The notes below the pieces were generated by a model that was not told the origin of the DNA, made no database searches, and saw only the letters and a list, made by a program, of their open reading frames with translations. A stretch of DNA of 64,000 bases, taken from positions 64,239,689 through 64,303,688 of the forward strand of contig NC_083881.1 of assembly GCF_032452875.1 (NCBI RefSeq), given 5' to 3'. The first letter of the stretch is position 1, and every line of letters begins with the position of its first letter. The DNA is from Bos javanicus (taxonomy: Eukaryota > Chordata > Mammalia > Artiodactyla > Bovidae). A program made the translations under genes and the position numbers. Below are positions 51,301 through 60,300 of the stretch, piece by piece.

Positions 51301-54300
51301 AGCATCAGATCTTTGGCACTCAGCTTTCTTTATAGTCCAACTCTCACATCCATACATGACTACTGGGAAAACCATAGCTTTGACTAGACAGACCTTTGTT
51401 GGCAAAGTAATGCCTCTGCTTTTTAATATGCTGTCTAGGTTGGTCATAACTTTTCTTCCAAGGAGCAAGCATCTTTTAATTTCATGGCTGCAGTCACCAT
51501 CTGCAGTGATTTTGGAGCCCCAAAAGCAAAGTCTGTCACTGTTTTCATTGTTTCCCCATCTATTTGCCATGAAGTGATGGGACCAGATGCCATGATCTTA
51601 GTTTTCTGAATGTTGAGCTTTAAGCCAACTTTTTTCACTTTCATCAAGAGGCTCTTTAGTTCTTAGCTTTCTGCCATAAGGGTGGTATCATCTGCATATC
51701 TGAGGTTATTGATATTTCTCCCAGCAATCTTGATTCCAGCTTGTGCTTCATCCAACCCAGCGTTTCTCATGATGCACTCTGCATGTAAGTTAAATAAGCA
51801 GGGTGACAATATACAGCATTGACATACTCCTTTTCCTATTTGGAACCAGTCTGTTGTTCCATGTCCAGTTCTAACTGTTGCTGTTATGAATCTGTTGTTC
51901 ATACAGATTTCTCAAGAGGCAGGTCAAGTGGTCTGGTATTCCCATCTCTTTCAGAATTTTCCACAGTTTATTGTGATTCACACAGTCAAAGGCTTTAGCA
52001 TAGTCAATAAAGCAGAAGTAGATGTTTTTCTGGAACTCTCTTGTTTTTTTCATGATCCAGAGAATGTTGGCAATTTGATCTCTGTTCCTCTGCCTTTTCT
52101 AAATCCAGCTTGAACATCTGGAAGTTCACAGTTCATGTACTGTTGAAGCCATATACTTCTCATGGGAATGCTTCTCATGGGAATGAAAAATGCTGCTTAT
52201 GGGAATAAAATGAAAATGCTGCTCATGGGAATGAAAAATGGTACTGCCATTCTGGAAAAGCAGTTGGAAGATTTTAGTAAAGTTAAACATACACTTGCCC
52301 TGTGACTCACAGTTCACTCCTGGTATTTACCCTAGAGAAATGAAAACATATGTTCACCCAAAAATCTGTGCATGAATCTTAGTAGCATATTTTATGAATA
52401 GATAAATCTTAAATCTTAGTATTTATCTATTCATAAATACCAAATACTGGGAAAAAAAAACCCAAATGCCCTTGAACAAATGAAGGGATAAACAAGCAGC
52501 GATATACCCATGTAAAGGTGTACTACTCAGTAATAAAAAAAGAATGAATCAAAGATACATGCAGCTACATGAATGAATCTCAGTGACATTATGCTGAGTG
52601 AAGGAAGCTAGTTGCAGAAGGTTACATATTCTCTGTTTCCATTGATGTCACTTTCCGGGAAAAGTTAAACTGTAAGAACAGATAATAGATCAATGGCTAC
52701 CCAAGGCTTGGGGTGAGGGGAGGGTTTGGCTAAAAGGGAAGCAAAAAAGAAAGAATACTTTCTTTTGGTCAACAATTTGTGATGAAATTGTTCTGTATCC
52801 TGACTGCAGTGATGGTTATACGAAATTATACACATGTTAGAACTGCACACCAAAAAAGTCCATTTTTACTATTGTAGTTTTTGTTGTTTAGTTGCTAAGT
52901 AGTGTCCAACTCTTTTGTGACCTCATGGACTGTAGCTCCTCTGTCCATGCAATTCTCCAGACGAGAATACTGGAGTGGGTAGCCATTCCCTTCTCTGGGT
53001 GATCTTCCCGACCCAGAGATTGAACTTGTTCTCCTGATTGGCAAGCGGATTCTTTGCCACTGAGCCACCAGGGAAGCCCACTTTTACTATATGTAAATTT
53101 TAAAAATAATTGTAAAATAATAGCAAAAGACGCTTACTCCTTGGAAGGAAAGTTATGACCAACCTAGATAACATATTCAAAAGCAGAGACATTACTTTGC
53201 CAACAAAGGTTCATCTAGTCAAGGCTATGGTTTTTCCTGTGGTCATGTATGGATGTGAGAGTTGGACTGTGAAGAAGGCTGAGCACCGAAGAATTGATGC
53301 TTTTGAACTGTGGTGTTGGAGAAGACTCTTGAGAGTCCCTTGGACTGTAAGGAGATCCAACCAGTCCATTCTGAAGGAGATCAGCCCTGGGATTTCTTTG
53401 GAAGGAATGATGCTAAAGCTGAAACTCCAGTACTTTGGCCACCTCACGCGAAGAGTTGACTCATTGGAAAAGACTCTGATGCTGGGAGGGATTGGGGGCA
53501 AGAGGAGAAGGGGACGACAGAGGATGAGATGGCTGGATGGCATCACTGACTCGATGGATGTGAGTCTGAGTGAACTCCGGGAGTTGGTGATGGACAGGGA
53601 GGCCTGGCGTTCTGCGATTCATGGGGTCGCAAAGAGTTGGACACGACTGAGCGACTGATCTGACCTGATATTGTTTCAGATAAGACTTTAACTCTTTTTA
53701 ATGCAAAATGCTGGCTAATTATCTTGTTACATATAAACCCTAAGAAAAACATTTGTTGCCAGAACTTACTTAAAAAGGTGCACCTCAGTCCTTGAAGAGC
53801 TGCCTACTTTAAAGTCTCCTTTCTTCCCTTTGGTGCCCTCACTTTCTTTCCTATCCTCTCTCAGTTGCTCTGCTCTGTCTCCGCTTCTCTCACCTCCTCC
53901 TTTTCTGTGCTTTTGTCTTCATCCTAGCTTAACCGGTCATATATTAACCTGAGGTATGTATTTTACATTATATTTTTTGCCACTTAAAAAAAAAACAACC
54001 AAAAACTTATACTCCTTGTGTTTTTTTTTGTTTGTTTTTAGTTGAATGACTTGAACATTTTATATTTCTCCCTCAAAATTAAAATATTCTGTCAAATTAC
54101 TTAAAGTTGATTTTTACCTGTGAATGATTTTCAACACTGACATTTCCCCCTTAGTTGCTCAGGAGTTCTCAAGAAGAAACAAAAACTTCCTCTTGCTCTG
54201 GTCAGGTGAAAAGGCAGATTTTTTCACTTAAAGTTGATATAACTTTCATTGTCTTACATTATGAAGATGAAAATTTATATAGTCTAGATTCTTTTTTAAA

Positions 54301-57300
54301 AAAAAAATTACATCAAAAGTGAAATTGCGTATTTTTAAAAAATTTCTTTGGAGAGAGGCATGTACAGCAATAGTGCATTCATTTTTAGGTATATAACCCC
54401 TCTGAAGTCAACATATTTGTTTGAAACTAAGCAGCTACCCATAAAACAATCATCTCAGAGATTGATTGAAGGTTAACTTACAAATGGTTGGTGACAAACA
54501 AGCAGCCATTTGTATGTAAAGGTGATAATCAGGAATTAAACTGAGTATTAGAAAAGATCTCAGACTATGAAGAAAAATAGGTTTGAGAGATTGTATTAAG
54601 GAAAAGATTTTAACTAGACTTACATGCTGATCATTTCATGATATATAAAATTATTGAAACATGTTGTACACCCAAAACCAACATAATATTATAAGTCAAT
54701 TATACTTCAATAATAAAAGAAAAAAAGATGAGCTGTATTGAGAAAAAGGAGAAAAAACTTGCTTGTGGATTTACAAGGTAAAGGCTATAAAAAGTTTGGT
54801 AGACTAAGAATTTCTGTACGAATAGAAAATTTGAACCAGCTAATCATATAACAAGATAGCTCTTTTGCATAAATGAAAGAGAAAAGATGTCTTACTCTTA
54901 TCTCCACTGCCATCTTCATGTTTTATTCCACTGTCCTTTTCATCTTCATCTTCTGAGTTTTCTACTTCCTGAATAACCATCCTTTTCCCCTTGGTTTGAG
55001 TCTTAGATGCAGGTTCAGAATTTTTCAGATCTCTTTCAACCTCTGACAAGGTTTTCTACAACATAATCACCATGTTAAAGAAAAATTTTTTCTTTAGTAA
55101 AAAATACAACTATTCTTGCAGGTAATAATATGAAGATATTGAAAAGTGAATAAAGATAACTAAGATGAAGCTTTTTATGGTGGTCTTTATTTTTCTTTTC
55201 AAACAACTTCATTGATTTCTCTGATTATAATTATATATTTCTATTATAAAAAAATTAAAGTATAACAAGCATAAAAAAGGAAAAAAAACTATCTGCAATC
55301 TCGCCTCTCAGATAAACTACTGATATTCTGATGATCATCTTCCTATATATGTTTGTATGCATATAAACTTGCAGACATGTCCAAAAAGTTTTATAAAAAT
55401 CAAACCATACTGCTGCTGCTGCTGCTAAGTCGCTTCAGTCGTGTCTGCTCTGTGACCCCATAGACGGCAGCCCACCAGCCTCCCCCATCCCTGGGATTCT
55501 CCAGGCAAGAACACTGGAGTGGGTTGCCATTTCCTTTTCTAATGCATGAAAGTGAAAAGTGAAAGTGAAGTCGTTCAGTCATGTCCGACTCTTAGCGACC
55601 CCATGGACTGTAGCCTACCAGGCTCTTCCGTCCATGGGATTTTCCAGGCAAGAGTACTGGAGTGGGGTGCCATTGCCTTCTCCGAAACCATACTACACAT
55701 GCTTTTAAAGAGTAATATTTAAAGGTTTGGCAGATTTACTTGTATCCCATCGTAAAGGAAATCAACCCTGAATATTCACTGGGAGGACTGATGCTGAAGC
55801 TGAAGCTCTAATACTTTGTCCACCTGATGCAAAGAACTGACTCATTTGAAAAGATCCTGATGCTGGGAAAGACTGAAGGTGGGAGGAGAAGGGTATGATA
55901 GAGGATGAGATGGTTGGATGGCATCACTGACTCGATAGACATGAGCTTCAAGCTTATGTCAGGTACCCTGACCACCAAGTTCCATGGGGGCAGCAGAAGG
56001 CCCAGATAGGTACTACACACTCAGTGGGTTTGTGTCACAGCTGAGGGGTCTCACATTTAGAAAACTCAACACCCATATTTTATAATGTTGTTGTTGTTCA
56101 GTCGCCCAGTCATGTCCAACTCTTTGTGACCCCATGGACTACAGCACTCCAGGCTTCCCTGTCCTTCACTATCTCCTGGAGTTTGCTCAAACTCATGTCC
56201 ATTGAGCTGATGCCATCCAACTATCTCAGCCTTCACATATGAAAAGCCAGCTCACTGGAAAAGACCCAGATGCTGGGAAAGACTGAGGGCAGGAGGTGAA
56301 GGGGGAAACAAAGGCTGAGATGGCTGGATGGCATCAACTCAATGGACATGAGTTTGAGCAAACTCCAGGAGCCAAACTGTCGCAAAGAGTTGGACATGAC
56401 TGGGCGACTGAACAACAACAACATTATAAAATATGGATGTTGGGACATGAGTTTGAGCAAGCTCCGGGAGTTGGTGATGAACAGGGAAGCCTTGGCTCAT
56501 TGGCTTGCCGTGCCATGAGTAACAGTCTTCTGTGCCTGACCCAGGAGTCCTGTAAGTTTTAAATAGGGTAAAGTCTCAGACCCTTCATAGTTTTTGACAC
56601 TTACCTCCACTCTCTAGGTCTGAACACAGATCCCCTAAGTACATATCTGAGTCAGTTTACTGTCAATGATGCTATGCTTACCATACAAGTTAAAGGAAGA
56701 AACACTCTTTTATGGCCATTAAGCTCATGCCTAATCCTACTAGGAACTTCTACACCACCCTGCATAATAAACTGAAATTGGCTCAGAGAAAAGGATTGCC
56801 TACAATGCTGTAGGAAAGAGAAAATTATTTATCCTTTAGGAGTAGGTTAATGATTTTGGACAATTTAAGAGTCTGCTTTCTTTCACTTCAAATACATGTT
56901 AACACCGGGGGGTGTCTGAGATGTATCTACTATTTAAAGTTGTGTCCTATTCATTCCTCAATATCATTTATCCAGCAAGGCTGGTATCTTAACATAAACC
57001 CAGAAAAAGCAAACTATAGAATTAGGTGAGGGATTGCTTTCTGTACTTACTTTGGCCAACTCATTATCAGGTTCGACAGCCAGTACTTTATTCAAGTCTT
57101 CTATAGCTTCCTGGAGCTTGTTTTGATGCTTATATGTGGTGGCACGGCGCAGAAGAGCTGAAAATTTACCAAAATAAAAGTTATATTTTTTTAACATGTG
57201 GCATTCTGATTATGACACATTCTTCAAGGGGAAGAATTTAGAATGCAATTGTGCAAACTAGACCCATTTTAAGATTCTTACAAATATAGAAAATGATCCT

Positions 57301-60300
57301 GAGGTCAAACAGAAGAGGCTGCAATAAAAAACTGTCCCTTCCAACAGCCTGGCCCTCTGACAGCTCCAGGCTCTGCCAGTTCCCCCAAGGCTGAGAGACT
57401 CCACATCTTAACCCTTTGAAGGCACCATGCTGTGCTACAATATTGGGAAGCTCTTCACTAAATAATAATATGTTCCTCCTTATAATCATCATGACTATTA
57501 TTTCTACTTTCTGAAAACTTAAAAAGCCTTTCATTTAAATGTGGTATTTATATTAATAACCAAGCACCTAACTCAGAATATGGGTCCTTAGTGAAGTCTT
57601 TATAGCAATCTAAAATGAATAGGAACACAGAGAATCTTGGTGTTTAAGTCCAGCTAAGTTCAGAAATTGCACACTTTGGTAAATTGTATCAGAGAATTTT
57701 TGAAGGTTACAGCATCTAATTTGATAATTTTTAATACTAAAATGAATCATGATTAATTATGTCATAAGAGAACTTTGTGTAGTAAGCCATGATTTTGAAA
57801 AGAATCAGGCTTTGTAATTCTGGAATTTATATCTGATTCTGTAATTTATATCTGATTTATTTTAATAACACTATTTTAAAACATAAATTTGGCTAGTTTG
57901 ATTTTAGTCTTAGAATGAGCCAGGAAAATCTAGAGGATAAATCATTTCATCATTAATATAAACAAAATTATAGCATAAGTACAAATTGAGCTATTACTGT
58001 TCCTATTCAGATTTCAGAAGGAACTGTCCATAAAGAAATATTCATGATATAACAATTACCATTTTAAAAAAACTCTTTATTTTTGGAAATAATTTCAGAT
58101 TTACAGAAAGTTGCAAAGCTAATACAGACAGTTCTCATATACACCAACCCAGCTTTAAGGCTAACATCTTACATAACTATGATATATTTGCCAAAACTAA
58201 GAAATGTTGTTAACTAAACATTAGACTTTATGTGGATTTCACCAATTTTTCCACTAATGTCCATTTTCTGCTTCAGGTTATAACCATATACTATGCTGCA
58301 TTTAGAACAATTAATTTTTGAGTTAAAAATAAAGTTTCAAAGAGGATGATATTTATCCACTTAAGAAAATCTAAGAATTCTTAATGTTTTATGGCCATAC
58401 TGATTACTAGATTTGGCTCTGTCAAACTTGTTTTTTTATATAGTGAAGATTCTGGTGCTTAAGAAATTATTCAAATGGGGAAAAATGAAAACAGAAGACC
58501 ATTCTAGTGCAGAAGAGTAGCACAGTGGTTGAATGTGGACTCTGGAGTGTCATCCAGTGTCAAGTCCTGGCTCTGTCACTTACCAGCTGGGTGATCTTAG
58601 GTGAGTTGTTCAGTCCCTCAGTATGTCCATGTCCTTTTGTAAAATGAGTGTGCTAGTAACAGCTGTTGTTGTTTAGTTGCTAAATCATGTCTAACTCTTT
58701 TTCGAACCCATGGGCTGTGCAGTCCGCCAGTCTCCTCTGTCCTTGGGATTTCCCAGGCAAGAATACTGGAGTGGGTTGCCATTTCCTTCTCCTGGGGATC
58801 TTCCCAACCCAGGGATCAAACTCGTATCTCCTGCATTGGCATGTGGGTTCTTTATCACTAAGCCACCTGGCAAGTCCACTAAAAACAGTCCCTGCACCGT
58901 TACTGAGCTGTTGTGAAAAGTAATGGAGTTAATATATGTACTGCATGGCACAGGGCCTGGCACAGTGGTCGTGTGGAGACCGGGCACCTGCCTAAAGCTA
59001 GGACCCCACCCATATGCTGTGATAGAGACAACATACAAGCAAAGAAGAACTTTACTGGGGAAGGGAGGGCATGCATGCCGATGACAGTCGGGCTGATGCA
59101 CCAGGATCCGTCCTCAGCACACCATGGTTTCTGCCCACCCGTGTTTGTAGGCATGTGGGAAAAAAAGTAAGTGGTTGTATTTATCTGAACCCATAGTATT
59201 TAGAAATAGAATGAATCTATTATAATTTATGCCTCTCCCTTTCGGAATGACTCCTTGGTAACAGAAAAGGAGAGCAGAGTCTGACTTGCATACTTCAGGC
59301 TTGGACCATAAGAAGGTACAGTAGGAAAGCAGAATGGAGGGCGGGTGTTGGTGGGGAGGTGCAGTCAGCTTTGGACACACTTAATTTAAAATGGCCTATG
59401 GACATCTAGGTGGAAAACCCAAAAAGCAGCTGGTGGAACGTTCTAGAGTTCTGGTGTGAGCTTATTAATAAATATTTAAAAATCATATTTAAATTTATTT
59501 TTTAGATAAAAAGATACAGTTCAATAAGCCAGTCAGAAAAAGATAAATACTGTATGATTTAATTTGTATGAGGTACCCAGGATAATAAAATCACAGAGAC
59601 AGAGAGTAGACTGGTAGTTGCCAGAGGCTGGGGTGGGTAGAGAGGATAAAGAGTTGCTGTTTCATGGGTACATTTTCAAGATTTAAAAAGTTCTGCAGGT
59701 GGACAGTAGAGCTGACTGCACAACAATATGAATGTACTTAAGACCACCGAACTCTGTACTTAAAAATGACTAAGATGGTAAAAGTTTGTGCTGTGTCAAT
59801 TTTACCACAATTTTTTAAAAATTGAAAGGGAACAAAAACCCCACAAACTACAGCTCAAATGCAAGCGTGAGATATTTCTCTAAAAATGCATGTAGGACTT
59901 CCCTGGTAGTCTAGTGGTTAAGAATCCAGCTGCCAATGCAGGGAACGTGGGTTTGATCCCAGGTTGGGGAAATAAGATCCAACAGGCTGAGGGGAACTAA
60001 ACCCATGCACCACAAGTACTGAAGCCCACGTGCTCTAGAGCCCCTGCTCCACAACAAGAGAAGCCGCCGCAGTGAGAAGACTGCGCATCACAATGAAGAG
60101 TGGCCCCCACTCGCCACGGCTAGAGAAAGCCTGCGGGCAGCCATGAAGACCCAGTGCAGCCAAAAAGAAGTAAAAACAAAAACATGTACACTTTGCTCAA
60201 TCATCTGGGATTACTAGCTACATCAGTGCAAGTAATTAAAAAGTTAAATCCGAAGTTAAACTTGAAATGCAAAGTAACTTGAGGAAGGTAATGATTCACA

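Larger units (their letters stand above)
50796..52870 (+). mobile_element. L1 LINE 3' part split by Bov-B
   Basis: Sense L1 sequence at 50800-50930 resumes at 52147-52870 (aatggtactgccattctgga ... gaactgcacaccaaaaa) after the Bov-B insertion. Confidence 0.75.

Noticed and set aside
53155..53658. 167-codon plus-strand frame as a gene
   Set aside because: It is the C-terminal end of Bov-B reverse transcriptase in a 5'-truncated copy.
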